Source of the DNA: an uncultured Phascolarctobacterium sp.
GTDB lineage: Bacteria; Bacillota; Negativicutes; Acidaminococcales; Acidaminococcaceae
Assembly (NCBI GenBank): GCA_900547415.1
Contig: URGS01000005.1
Coordinates: 1-64,000, forward strand
Reading direction: 5' to 3'
DNA length: 64,000 bases
Under the pieces are notes generated by a model, which searched no databases, was not told the origin of the DNA, and saw only the letters and a program-made list of their open reading frames with translations. The position numbers and the translations under genes were made by a program. This document shows positions 8,112 to 16,738 of the stretch, in pieces. Within the stretch, counting starts at the first letter, position 1. Each line of letters starts with the position of its first letter.

Positions 8112-9091
8112 TTTTTCAGCTTCTGGAGCAGGCACGAAGCTTCAATGCATCGGATTTACATTTATCAGCTGGTTCTGTTCCTAAAGTACGTATTAATGGC
8201 GTACTCAGTTCTTTAGGGGAACAGGCGCTGAGTGCAGCTGATATAGAAAGCTTAGCTGCAAGTATTTTAAAGAGCGATGACTTTGCTATGCTGTATAAAA
8301 ATGGACAGGTAGATTGTGGTATCGGTCAATCATTTGAAAAGCGCTTTCGTGTTAACGTATTTCGTCAGCAAGGTAGTATTGCTATGGCTGTGCGCATAAT
8401 TCAAAGTAGGCCACCTAGTTGTGCGGAGCTAGGGTTACCGCAAAGTGTCATTGGCTTTACTGAACTAAAGCAGGGACTCGTCTTGATAGGCGGTCCTACT
8501 GGAAGTGGCAAATCAACGACGCTTGCTGCTTTGATTAATAAAATAAATCAAGAGAAGCAACTGCATATTATTACTTTAGAGGATCCTATTGAATATATCT
8601 ATTCTGGTGGTAAATCTTTGGTTAATCAGCGTGAGGTTGGTCGTGATACAAATTCTTTTGCCAGCGGATTGCGTGCTGCTCTTAGAGAAGACCCAGACGT
8701 GATAATGGTAGGGGAGCTGCGTGATGCAGAAACCATGGCAACTGCATTGACGGCGGCAGAGACAGGACATCTGGTACTGGCAACAATTCATATTAATGAT
8801 GCGGTGAATTGTGTTAACAGAATTTTAGACATGCTTCCGGAACGACAGATAAAAGCCCAGCTTGCTGACTGCTTGCAGGGAATTGTTTGTCAAAGACTTG
8901 TTGTACGCAGCGATGGGCAAGGCCGAATAGGAGCTTTTGAAGTTCTAGTGGCAACTGATGCATTGCGTAGTCTCATTCGAGATGGAAAGACTTGTCAGAT
9001 TGGCTCTTACCTGCAGACTGGTGCCAAGTATGGTATGGTGACACTGTCTGCATATATTGAGCAGTTACGTAAAAAGGGACTGATAAAATAA
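8108..9091 (+). CDS. pilT: PilT-type retraction ATPase
   Basis: A 327-residue ATPase related to PilT, which depolymerises type IV pili. It begins with ASDLHLSAGSVPKVRING, typical of PilT, with Walker A GGPTGSGKSTT at about 128, the Asp box ITLEDPIEY, Walker B DPDVIMVGELRDAET, and the His box TGHLVLATIHIND. The last differs from the common ATLHTNSA. The C-terminal AIRNLIRD-type segment is present as ALRSLIRDGKT. It lacks the zinc cysteines seen in the gene before it. It overlaps that gene in ATGA, so the two ATPases are coupled; pilC, pilin and peptidase genes are not in this window. A terminator follows at 9146. Confidence 0.88.
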   Translation: MIFQLLEQARSFNASDLHLSAGSVPKVRINGVLSSLGEQALSAADIESLAASILKSDDFAMLYKNGQVDCGIGQSFEKRFRVNVFRQQGSIAMAVRIIQSRPPSCAELGLPQSVIGFTELKQGLVLIGGPTGSGKSTTLAALINKINQEKQLHIITLEDPIEYIYSGGKSLVNQREVGRDTNSFASGLRAALREDPDVIMVGELRDAETMATALTAAETGHLVLATIHINDAVNCVNRILDMLPERQIKAQLADCLQGIVCQRLVVRSDGQGRIGAFEVLVATDALRSLIRDGKTCQIGSYLQTGAKYGMVTLSAYIEQLRKKGLIK

Positions 9092-9145
9092 TTTATTGAT
9101 AAAGATTATTAAACACCATAACCTTGATCTGATTAACTTATAACA

Positions 9146-9187
9146 AATCGCCTTGCTTATAATATATAAGCAGGGCGATTGTTTTTT
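9146..9187 (+). terminator. Intrinsic terminator after pilT
   Basis: A 15-bp stem (AATCGCCTTGCTTAT, 9146-9160, with 9166-9180) has a 5-nt loop and is followed by GTTTTTT. This is a textbook intrinsic terminator. Confidence 0.9.
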
Positions 9188-9232
9188 CTATCTGCTGCCT
9201 TGAAAGTTTGAGTGCAATGATTAGGCGATTTG

Positions 9233-9241
9233 TGATATAAT
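9233..9241 (+). promoter_or_regulatory. Extended -10 promoter for def
   Basis: TG-A-TATAAT (TATAAT at 9236-9241) is an extended -10 element 73 nt upstream of the def ATG. No good -35 box is at the right distance. Confidence 0.5.
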
Positions 9242-9313
9242 ACTATGTTAGAGTAGTAAAGTGGGCTTTTTGGCCTTAATTTTAGATAGAGTATTTAAGG
9301 AGGATTTTGACCA

Positions 9314-9796
9314 ATGGCAAAATTAAAAATTGTAGTTGCCGGAGATCCGGTACTGCGTAAAATTGCGGCTCCTGTAGAGCGCATTGATAAAAAGCTTGTG
9401 CGTTTCCTGAAGGATATGGCGGAAACCATGTATGCTGCTGATGGTGTAGGTTTGGCGGCACCTCAGGTTGGCGTATCTAAGCGAGTTGTAGTTATTGATA
9501 TAGGCGATGGAATTTACGAACTGATTAATCCGGAAATTGTAAAAAAAGAGGGCTCAGTAATTGGCGGCGAGGGTTGTCTTTCTGTTCCGGATTATGAGGG
9601 CGAGGTAGAGCGTGCTGAATATGTAGAATGTGAATTTACTGACCGCAATGGTCAAAGAATGCTGCTTCAGGCCAATGGACTTTTAGCTGTTGCTGTACAG
9701 CATGAGCTTGACCATCTTGATGGTATTCTCTTCATTGACAAGGCACAGTCCATTACTCCTAAGCAAAAAGAAAAACCTACTGATATTGTTAGATAA
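9314..9796 (+). CDS. def: Peptide deformylase
   Basis: Removes the formyl group from the N-terminal methionine of new proteins. All three family motifs are present in 160 residues: motif 1 GVGLAAPQVGV, motif 2 EGCLSVP with the metal-binding Cys, and motif 3 QHELDHLDG with the HExxH-type metal site. The ATG at 9314 has AAGGAGG upstream. fmt follows after 14 nt, the common def-fmt pairing, because Fmt adds the formyl group that Def removes. The C-terminus is Lys-rich. Confidence 0.96.
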   Translation: MAKLKIVVAGDPVLRKIAAPVERIDKKLVRFLKDMAETMYAADGVGLAAPQVGVSKRVVVIDIGDGIYELINPEIVKKEGSVIGGEGCLSVPDYEGEVERAEYVECEFTDRNGQRMLLQANGLLAVAVQHELDHLDGILFIDKAQSITPKQKEKPTDIVR

Positions 9797-9810
9797 GAGA
9801 GGAGAACATT

Positions 9811-10755
9811 ATGCGTATAGTATTTATGGGTACTCCCGATTTTGCAGTGGGCAGCCTCAAGGCTCTTACTGAAAGCGGCAAGCATGAAATTGCTGCAGTT
9901 TATACTCAGCCTGACCGTCCTAAGGGACGTGGCAATAAAATGCTCATGACTCCAGTAAAGGAATATGCTTTAGAGCATGGCTTTGAGGTTTATCAGCCTC
10001 TTAAGGTTAAGGACCAGGAGGTTATTGAGCAGCTGCAAAGCTTTAATCCTGATTTGATTGTTGTTGCAGCTTTTGGACAATTTTTGCCGAAGGCTATTTT
10101 GGAAATGCCTAAATATGGCTGCATCAACGTGCATGCGTCACTGCTGCCTAAGTATCGTGGTGCTGCTCCTATTCAGTATGCCATTATTAAGGGCGAAAAG
10201 GAGTCTGGCGTGACCATTATGCAAATGGATATTGGTATGGATACTGGTGATATGCTGTCCAAGGTAGTGGTTCCCATTGGTGAAGAAACTACAATGGGTG
10301 AGCTCCATGATGCATTGATGAATGCTGGAGCAGAACTGCTTTTGACAACCATTGACGGCTTGGAGTCCGGTACTGTTGAGGCTGTTCCTCAAAACAATGA
10401 TGAGGCTACCTATGCAACTCTTCTTGATAGAAGCATGGAGCGTATTGATTGGAATAAATCTGCTGCTGAGGTACATAACCTTATCCGTGGCTTTAATCCT
10501 GCTCCTAGTACATATACTAAGCTTCCTAATGGCAAGAGCCTGAAGCTGTGGTGCAGCCATGTAACAGGCGAAGCTGCTGCGGCGGCTCCCGGAACTGTAG
10601 TTCAGGTGACCAAGAAAAGCTTTAAGGTGGCTTGTGGCGATGGTGTTTTAGAAATTTTAGAGGTGCAGCCAGAATCTAAAAAAAGAATGCCTGCTCAGGT
10701 TTTTATTAATGGCCGCGGCGTCCAAGAGGGAGATGTTTTGGGAATGGAGGCATAA
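9811..10755 (+). CDS. fmt: Methionyl-tRNA formyltransferase
   Basis: Formylates the initiator Met-tRNA using 10-formyl-tetrahydrofolate. The 314-residue protein begins RIVFMGTPDFAVGSL and has the catalytic region NVHASLLPKYRGAAPIQ, containing the family's Asn and His, plus QMDIGMDTGDML with the catalytic Asp. The C-terminal tRNA-binding domain runs from about 205. Its cofactor depends on the folate genes at the start of this window. The ATG at 9811 follows GAGAGGAG. It is co-transcribed with def. Confidence 0.96.
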   Translation: MRIVFMGTPDFAVGSLKALTESGKHEIAAVYTQPDRPKGRGNKMLMTPVKEYALEHGFEVYQPLKVKDQEVIEQLQSFNPDLIVVAAFGQFLPKAILEMPKYGCINVHASLLPKYRGAAPIQYAIIKGEKESGVTIMQMDIGMDTGDMLSKVVVPIGEETTMGELHDALMNAGAELLLTTIDGLESGTVEAVPQNNDEATYATLLDRSMERIDWNKSAAEVHNLIRGFNPAPSTYTKLPNGKSLKLWCSHVTGEAAAAAPGTVVQVTKKSFKVACGDGVLEILEVQPESKKRMPAQVFINGRGVQEGDVLGMEA

Positions 10756-10817
10756 GCCTTCATTTGCTTAATATGTTTTCTGGATGAATTGTATATAGTG
10801 TATGAGGGATTTTTCCA

Positions 10818-11621
10818 ATGACGGAAGAGATATTTAAACCAAAGAAACGTATTTTTATGGCGTTGACCTCTATTAGTGCTTTAGTTGGTGCTTTTATGGT
10901 TTACGTCGTCTGGAAGGTTACGGTACCTGGATTAGCTCAAATTCATCGTTATCTGCCAGCTATTTTCGGAATCTTCAGCATGATGCTGGTGTTTGCTTTA
11001 ATGACAGGCGTTGTGGGAATTGTTATGGCTCTTTTAGGTATTCCTATTATGAAGCTATTTTATTTCTGGGCTTGGAAGGCAATTAATATTCTTTTTCCCT
11101 TTGCAGTAGTGTTGGGGCGTTTATTCAATATTCCTAGGGGAAAAATTGAGCAGTCCTTTATTGAAGTTAGCAATAATCTTGTGCTGCAGCATAAAGTAAA
11201 GGTACCTGGCAACAGGATTATGATTCTTACACCACATTGTATTCAGAAGGATACCTGTGTACATAAGATTACCCGCAATGTAGAAAACTGCAAACTGTGT
11301 GGTGGCTGCTGTGTTGGCGAGATGCTGGCCCTGGCCCATAAATATGGCTGCTCTATGGCTGTTGCTACAGGCGGTACTTTGGCAAGACAGATGGTAAAGC
11401 AGGCTAGGCCTAAGGCTATTGTAGCAGTGGCCTGTGAGCGTGACTTGACAAGTGGTATTCAGGATGTATTTCCTTTACCTGTTTTGGGAGTTCTAAATGA
11501 ACGTCCCTTTGGACCATGTTTCAATACTCGTGTTGACATAAAAAAATTAGAAGAAGCTATTTTGGTGTTTTTAGATAAAGAGGAAGCTAATGATAAAAAA
11601 GAAGCTAGTAAACGCTCGTAG
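10818..11621 (+). CDS. DUF116 membrane protein
   Basis: A 267-residue protein of the DUF116 family. The first 100 residues hold about three membrane segments (roughly 12-36, 47-70 and 75-100). The soluble part carries a cysteine-rich signature, with Cys residues in TPHCIQKDTCVHKI, NVENCKLCGGCCVG and VAVACERDL, and ends in NERPFGPCFNTRVD. These cysteines suggest metal or iron-sulfur binding. The family is often found beside fmt, def and rsmB as here, but its function is unknown. It overlaps rsmB by 32 nt, which suggests coupled translation. Confidence 0.85.
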   Translation: MTEEIFKPKKRIFMALTSISALVGAFMVYVVWKVTVPGLAQIHRYLPAIFGIFSMMLVFALMTGVVGIVMALLGIPIMKLFYFWAWKAINILFPFAVVLGRLFNIPRGKIEQSFIEVSNNLVLQHKVKVPGNRIMILTPHCIQKDTCVHKITRNVENCKLCGGCCVGEMLALAHKYGCSMAVATGGTLARQMVKQARPKAIVAVACERDLTSGIQDVFPLPVLGVLNERPFGPCFNTRVDIKKLEEAILVFLDKEEANDKKEASKRS

Positions 11622-12939
11622 TGCTGCGGCTTTTATCGTACAGCAGGTTCTTGTTGATGGTGCTTATACCAATATTGCTGTAAACAAGTTTCTGCGTAAT
11701 AATCCTTTAGAGGATTTAGAGCGCCGTTTGTTAACGGAGCTGGTATATGGTACTGTTAAGGCTGTTGGTACTATTGACTGGTATCTGCAGCAATGCGTGA
11801 CCAGACCATTGGACAAAATAGAAAAAGAAATTTTAAGTGTACTGCGTATTAGTGTTTATCAGATCATATATATGCCCCGTATTCCCAACTCAGCTGCCTG
11901 TAATGAAGCTGTCAAACTGGCTCGCAGTTTGAGCAACGAGGGCAGTGCTAAGTTTGTCAACGCTGTTCTGCGCAGCTTGCTGCGTAAGCAGGAGGCAGGG
12001 GAGTTTAAATTTCCTGACCAGGAGCAGGATGATGCAGGCTATTTGTCTCTGCAATATTTTCATCCTCGTTGGCTTATTAAACGATGGCTAGGACCCTATG
12101 GTCGTGATGGCGTAGAAAGATTGCTGCAGTTTGACAATACTGCAGCTCCTGTATGCCTGCGTACTAATACTCTGACTATTACAAGAGAACAGCTTTTAGC
12201 TTCTTTGGCCGAGGCCGGTGCTGAGTGTCATGCTTCTAAATGGAGCAAGGATGGTATTGTTTGTGAAAAGCTGCCTTCCCTGAGTAGTGTTTTTGCTAAA
12301 CTGGAAAACGCTTTTTATGTACAGGATGAAAGCTCTATGCTGGTTGGTCACGTTGTGGCTCCTGAGCCTGGTATGAGAGTTTTGGATATGTGCAGTGCTC
12401 CTGGTGGCAAAACTACCCATGTAGCGCAGCTTATGGAAAATCAGGGTGAAATTATCGCCTGTGATGTACATGAGCATAAGCTAAAGCTGATACAGGAAAA
12501 TGCTGCTCGTCTCAATATCAGCATTATTAAGCCACAGCTTAGTGATGGTACAATTTTCAGACCAGAGTGGGGCGAATCCTTTGATAGGGTACTTGTCGAT
12601 GCTCCCTGCTCCGGACTTGGTGTGCTGCGTCGCAGGGCTGAAGCACGCTGGCGCAAGAAACGTAACGAATTAAAGCTGTTTCCAACGCTTCAGTTGAAGA
12701 TTTTACGTAATGCCAGTCGTTATGTGAAAGATGGCGGACGCTTAATTTACAGTACCTGTACTATAGAGCAGGCAGAAAACCATTATCTGGTAGAGGAATT
12801 TTTACAGGCTAGACCTGAATGGCAGCGTGTTCCCTTCAAGCATCCTCTTACAGGAGTGCTGGTAGATGAGCTGCAGCTTCTGCCTCAAAACGACGGTACT
12901 GATGGATTTTATATTTGTATTTTGGAAAAGCGCAAATAA
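11590..12939 (+). CDS. rsmB: 16S rRNA (cytosine(967)-C5)-methyltransferase
   Basis: A 449-residue RsmB/Sun protein: residues 1-140 are a NusB-like RNA-binding domain (SAAAFIVQQVLVDGAYTN, AACNEAVKLARSL). The SAM-dependent methyltransferase domain follows, with VLDMCSAPGGKTTH (motif I), VDAPCSGLGVLRRR (motif IV with its Cys) and IYSTCTIEQAENH (motif VI with the catalytic Cys). It methylates C967 of 16S rRNA. The ATG at 11590 lies in the DUF116 gene. rlmN follows after 48 nt, another rRNA methylase. Confidence 0.95.
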   Translation: MIKKKLVNARSAAAFIVQQVLVDGAYTNIAVNKFLRNNPLEDLERRLLTELVYGTVKAVGTIDWYLQQCVTRPLDKIEKEILSVLRISVYQIIYMPRIPNSAACNEAVKLARSLSNEGSAKFVNAVLRSLLRKQEAGEFKFPDQEQDDAGYLSLQYFHPRWLIKRWLGPYGRDGVERLLQFDNTAAPVCLRTNTLTITREQLLASLAEAGAECHASKWSKDGIVCEKLPSLSSVFAKLENAFYVQDESSMLVGHVVAPEPGMRVLDMCSAPGGKTTHVAQLMENQGEIIACDVHEHKLKLIQENAARLNISIIKPQLSDGTIFRPEWGESFDRVLVDAPCSGLGVLRRRAEARWRKKRNELKLFPTLQLKILRNASRYVKDGGRLIYSTCTIEQAENHYLVEEFLQARPEWQRVPFKHPLTGVLVDELQLLPQNDGTDGFYICILEKRK

Positions 12940-12987
12940 TCAGGCACAGACTTTAGAATTTGTACATCTATAAAGGAATTATAAAAT

Positions 12988-14049
12988 ATGTTAAAGCATG
13001 ATATTTTTGGATTAGAAATTAAAGAGCTTGAGGAGCGTTTTCAGGCTTTAGGCTTGAAAAAGTTTCGGGCTAAGCAGGTTTTCCAATGGCTTTACCAAAA
13101 ATCAGTATTTGATTTTCAGGAAATGCGTAATCTGAGCAAAAATGATATTGCTGTGCTGGAGGAATATTTTTCTGTTCTGCCCCGTGAAATTAAGATTTTG
13201 CGTGAGCAGAATTCCAGTGATGGTTTAACCAGCAAGCTTTTGATAGGATTGCCTGATGGAAACTCTGTAGAAACTGTGCTTATGCACCATGATTACGGCT
13301 ATAGCGTTTGTGTTTCCAGTCAGGTTGGCTGTGACATGCATTGCGCATTTTGCGCCAGTGGATTGAAGGGCTGTGTAAGAAATCTTTCTGCAGCGGAAAT
13401 CCTGGTGCAGGTATATCTATTTAACGAACGTTTACGTAGTAAGAATGCTGTGGTTAGCCGCGTGGTTGTAATGGGCAGCGGTGAACCTATGTTAAACTAT
13501 GAGCAGGTTTTAGGAGCTCTTGACTTTTTACATAGGGAAGATACTAGCTTTATGAGCTATCGCAATATGACCATATCTACCTGTGGCATTATTTCTGGAA
13601 TTAAAAGACTGGCTGCAGAGGGCAAGCCTATTAATTTGGCTATTTCATTGCATGCTGTACGCAGTGATCTGCGCTTAAAGCTGATGCCTGTGGAAAAGGG
13701 CTTTCCTTTCCAAGATGTTATTAGTGCTGCAGAAGCATATAGTCAAGCTGGGGGGCGTCAGGTTACGTACGAGTATATACTCTTAAAGCATCAAAATGAC
13801 AGTCCTCAGGATGCTGAGTTGCTGAGTAATTTTCTGCGCTATAAGCATGCTACGGTTAATCTGATTCCGGCAAATCCTGTGCCGGAGCAGGGCTTTGACC
13901 GTCCGTCTAAGCAGACTGTAGAGCGCTTTTTGCAGGTTTTGCAGAAGCATCGCATAAACGCAACTGTGCGTAAGGAAATGGGAAAGGATATTGATGCAGC
14001 CTGCGGTCAGCTGCGGGCTAAGTTTGCTAAGGAACAGGGGAGCAAATAA
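12988..14049 (+). CDS. rlmN: 23S rRNA A2503/tRNA A37 C2-methyltransferase
   Basis: A radical-SAM enzyme that methylates C2 of adenosine 2503 in 23S rRNA and A37 in some tRNAs. The iron-sulfur cluster cysteines are C115, C119 and C122 in GCDMHCAFC. The family's GSGEPMLNY, ISLHAVRSDLR and the C-terminal ATVRKEMGKDIDAACGQL, which carries the catalytic Cys, are all present; the other methyl-carrying Cys is expected in the same region. Length (353) is normal. Its stop TAA is directly followed by the phosphatase ATG. Confidence 0.96.
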   Translation: MLKHDIFGLEIKELEERFQALGLKKFRAKQVFQWLYQKSVFDFQEMRNLSKNDIAVLEEYFSVLPREIKILREQNSSDGLTSKLLIGLPDGNSVETVLMHHDYGYSVCVSSQVGCDMHCAFCASGLKGCVRNLSAAEILVQVYLFNERLRSKNAVVSRVVVMGSGEPMLNYEQVLGALDFLHREDTSFMSYRNMTISTCGIISGIKRLAAEGKPINLAISLHAVRSDLRLKLMPVEKGFPFQDVISAAEAYSQAGGRQVTYEYILLKHQNDSPQDAELLSNFLRYKHATVNLIPANPVPEQGFDRPSKQTVERFLQVLQKHRINATVRKEMGKDIDAACGQLRAKFAKEQGSK

Positions 14050-14793
14050 ATGCATGTAGTAAGTAAAACCCATGTTGGTTTAGTTAGAGAAAATAACGAG
14101 GACGCCCTGTTGGTCAGGGAACCATATCTTTTTGCCGTTGCTGATGGTATGGGTGGTTATGCAGCAGGTGAGATTGCAAGCCGTTCTACAATTAAGGCTT
14201 TTGCAGCTGCTACTCATGGTCTGCGTCATGAGCAAGGCGAGAATATTGGAGAAGTTATGTTGGAAGCCTTTAACAGAGCCAACACTCATGTTCATAAAAT
14301 GTCCTTGAACAACAGTAATTACAATGGTATGGGTACAACTATGACAGCATTGTATTTACCAGGGAACAATATTGGTTATTGCTGTCATATTGGAGACAGC
14401 AGAATGTATCGCTTCCGCGATGGTAAGCTGGAGCAGCTGACTCATGATCATACCTATGTAGCATCACTGTTAGCTGAAGGTAAAATTTCTGAGGAAGAAG
14501 CTATGGTACATCCAAAACGTCATATGTTGCTTCAGGCAGTTGGCGTAGAGGATGAAATAAAGGCTGATTTATTAAAAATTGATGTTAAAGAAGGAGACCG
14601 CATTCTGCTGTGCAGTGATGGTCTTACTGATATGCTGAGAGATGAGGAAATAACAGAGCTAATTGCCTTGGCTGATTTGGAGGAGGCAGGACAGCAGCTT
14701 TTGGAAAAGGCGCTGGATAATGGCGGTCGTGATAATGTTTCCTTGATTCTTATTGAAATAAGTCAGTCAGGGGAGGAACGCTTGAATGGATAA
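14050..14793 (+). CDS. PP2C-type Ser/Thr protein phosphatase
   Basis: A 247-residue metal-dependent PP2C phosphatase (Stp/PrpC family) that reverses phosphorylation by the PASTA kinase encoded next. Metal-binding residues appear in VRENNEDALLV, AVADGMGGYAAGE, HIGDSRMYRF, LCSDGLTDML and GGRDNVSLIL. The gene overlaps the kinase gene by 8 nt, the usual Firmicute pairing. It has no membrane segment and should be cytosolic. Confidence 0.95.
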   Translation: MHVVSKTHVGLVRENNEDALLVREPYLFAVADGMGGYAAGEIASRSTIKAFAAATHGLRHEQGENIGEVMLEAFNRANTHVHKMSLNNSNYNGMGTTMTALYLPGNNIGYCCHIGDSRMYRFRDGKLEQLTHDHTYVASLLAEGKISEEEAMVHPKRHMLLQAVGVEDEIKADLLKIDVKEGDRILLCSDGLTDMLRDEEITELIALADLEEAGQQLLEKALDNGGRDNVSLILIEISQSGEERLNG

Positions 14794-16738
14794 TAATACC
14801 AAGACCATATTGAACGGTCGCTATAAAATAATCCGTCCCATTGGTTATGGTGGCATGGCTGAGGTATTTTTAGCTCATGATGAGCTGCTTGATCGCAATG
14901 TGGCTGTAAAAATGCTGCGAGACCAATTCCTGGCAGATAAAGAATTGTTAGAGCAGTTCCGCAGAGAGGCGAAATCCGCTGCACGTCTTGTACATCCTTA
15001 TATTATTAATATATATGATGTAATATCGGATGAAACTGGACAGTATATTGTTATGGAATATGTTGACGGTGTTACTCTTAAAGAATATATGAAGGAGCAT
15101 CGTCTGCCTCTGAGCTTTGTGCTGGAGATAGCGGTACGTTTGGCTGATGCTCTGCAGCATGCTCATCGTCATAATATTATTCACTGTGATATTAAGCCGC
15201 AGAATATTTTATTAGATAAAAATCTAAATCCCAAGATTGCCGATTTTGGTATTGCCAAGATGGTTTCTAACCAGACAATGGTATACACAAAAGAGGTTAT
15301 GGGCTCTGTACACTATATTTCACCTGAGCAGGCTAGTGGTGGAAAAATAACGGCCTGCAGTGATGTTTATTCATTAGGTGTAGTAATTTTTGAAATGCTG
15401 ACAGGTCAAGTTCCATATACAGGTGGAACTGCAGTGTCTGTTGCTATGATGCATGTGGAGCGTCAGGTTCCAAGATTAAGTGATTATCTTGAAGATGTTC
15501 CTGAAGGAATGCAGGATATTATTGACAGAACCATGGCAAAGCGCTGTGAGGAACGTTATGCTACTGCAGGTGACTTGCGTCGTGACCTGATGAAGCTTAA
15601 GATGCGTCTATTTCCATTTAGCAGCGAGGATTATAAGCATGAGCTTAGTGAAACAATTACAGTTCCTGTAGTTAGCACTAGAGATGATGATAATGATGCT
15701 ACTATGATTATGAATCCTGTACGTTCCGGTGCTTTAGAAAAGACTGGTGAGACTTCTGTTCAGGCTGACGAGCAAGAAACTATATCTAATCCTAAGGCTG
15801 GTGAAAATATGTCCAGAGTAAAACGAAAGTGGAACTTTACTAATATTCTTATTTTGATTACTGTTGCAGTAGTTTTGATTTCCGGAATAGCACACTTCAT
15901 ATTCGGAAGAACTAGAGAAGTAGTAGAGGTTCCTAATGTTTTGAATATGACGGTAGTTGAGGCTCAGCGTGCTCTTGAGGAACGCGATTTCAAAGTTGAG
16001 CTGAACGAGGAATATGGCGATAGTAAATCTAAGCCAGGAACTGTTATGGAGCAGTCTCCCAAGGCTGGTGAAAAGCGCAAAGAAGGCAGTCTTATTATTC
16101 TGACCATCAGCCGTGGTGCTGAGCTGAAAGCTATACCTGATTTGACAAATATGTCTCTTCATAAGGCAGAGCAGTTGCTTATAGACGATGGCTTTACTGT
16201 GGGTAAGATTACTAAGAAATATGATAAGGCCTATAAAATCGGCTCAGTTATCAGTACATCTCCTAAGGCTCTGGATAAAGCTCCCAAGGGAAGTCCCGTT
16301 GATATTCTCCTGAATGAGGGAGATAAGGAAATACCTAATCTTGTTGGCAAAAAGCTTAAAGAGGCAGAAAAGCTTCTCAAGGAGGCTGACCTTCGTGTTG
16401 GCGAAATCAAGACCATAAGCGACAGCAGTGTTCCTAAGGATACTGTTATGGCAACTACTCCTAATGCAGGAATAAAGCTGGCAAAAGGAGATCCTGTAGT
16501 TATTACTGTTTCTGATGGCGGTGTGAGAGCAAGCGAATATATTGATTTCGTGGTGCCTGGTTCCAGCTCTGAAAAGTATAAGGTGAAGCTGGTACTGATT
16601 GATAATAATGGTAAAGAAACTCTTTACAGCGGCAGCCAGCGTGGCGGCGTACGTATTCGTCAAAAGGTTGAATACTTAGGAAAGGCTAAAGTTCAATTTA
16701 TTGTTGATGATACAGTTGTTCAGGAGAAAAATTTGTGA
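14786..16738 (+). CDS. PASTA-domain Ser/Thr protein kinase (PrkC/PknB family)
   Basis: A 650-residue membrane kinase that senses cell-wall fragments and controls growth and division. The kinase domain (about 11-270) has the Gly-rich loop GYGGMAEVF, Lys42 in VAVKML, and DFG in IADFGIAKM. The catalytic loop reads H133-C134-D135-IKPQN: Cys replaces the Arg of the usual HRD, so this is a non-RD kinase. One membrane helix lies near 352-371, followed by three PASTA domains (about 378-445, 446-512 and 513-578) and a C-terminal beta-rich tail. It is paired with its phosphatase upstream and overlaps rsgA by 4 nt. Confidence 0.95.
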   Translation: MDNNTKTILNGRYKIIRPIGYGGMAEVFLAHDELLDRNVAVKMLRDQFLADKELLEQFRREAKSAARLVHPYIINIYDVISDETGQYIVMEYVDGVTLKEYMKEHRLPLSFVLEIAVRLADALQHAHRHNIIHCDIKPQNILLDKNLNPKIADFGIAKMVSNQTMVYTKEVMGSVHYISPEQASGGKITACSDVYSLGVVIFEMLTGQVPYTGGTAVSVAMMHVERQVPRLSDYLEDVPEGMQDIIDRTMAKRCEERYATAGDLRRDLMKLKMRLFPFSSEDYKHELSETITVPVVSTRDDDNDATMIMNPVRSGALEKTGETSVQADEQETISNPKAGENMSRVKRKWNFTNILILITVAVVLISGIAHFIFGRTREVVEVPNVLNMTVVEAQRALEERDFKVELNEEYGDSKSKPGTVMEQSPKAGEKRKEGSLIILTISRGAELKAIPDLTNMSLHKAEQLLIDDGFTVGKITKKYDKAYKIGSVISTSPKALDKAPKGSPVDILLNEGDKEIPNLVGKKLKEAEKLLKEADLRVGEIKTISDSSVPKDTVMATTPNAGIKLAKGDPVVITVSDGGVRASEYIDFVVPGSSSEKYKVKLVLIDNNGKETLYSGSQRGGVRIRQKVEYLGKAKVQFIVDDTVVQEKNL

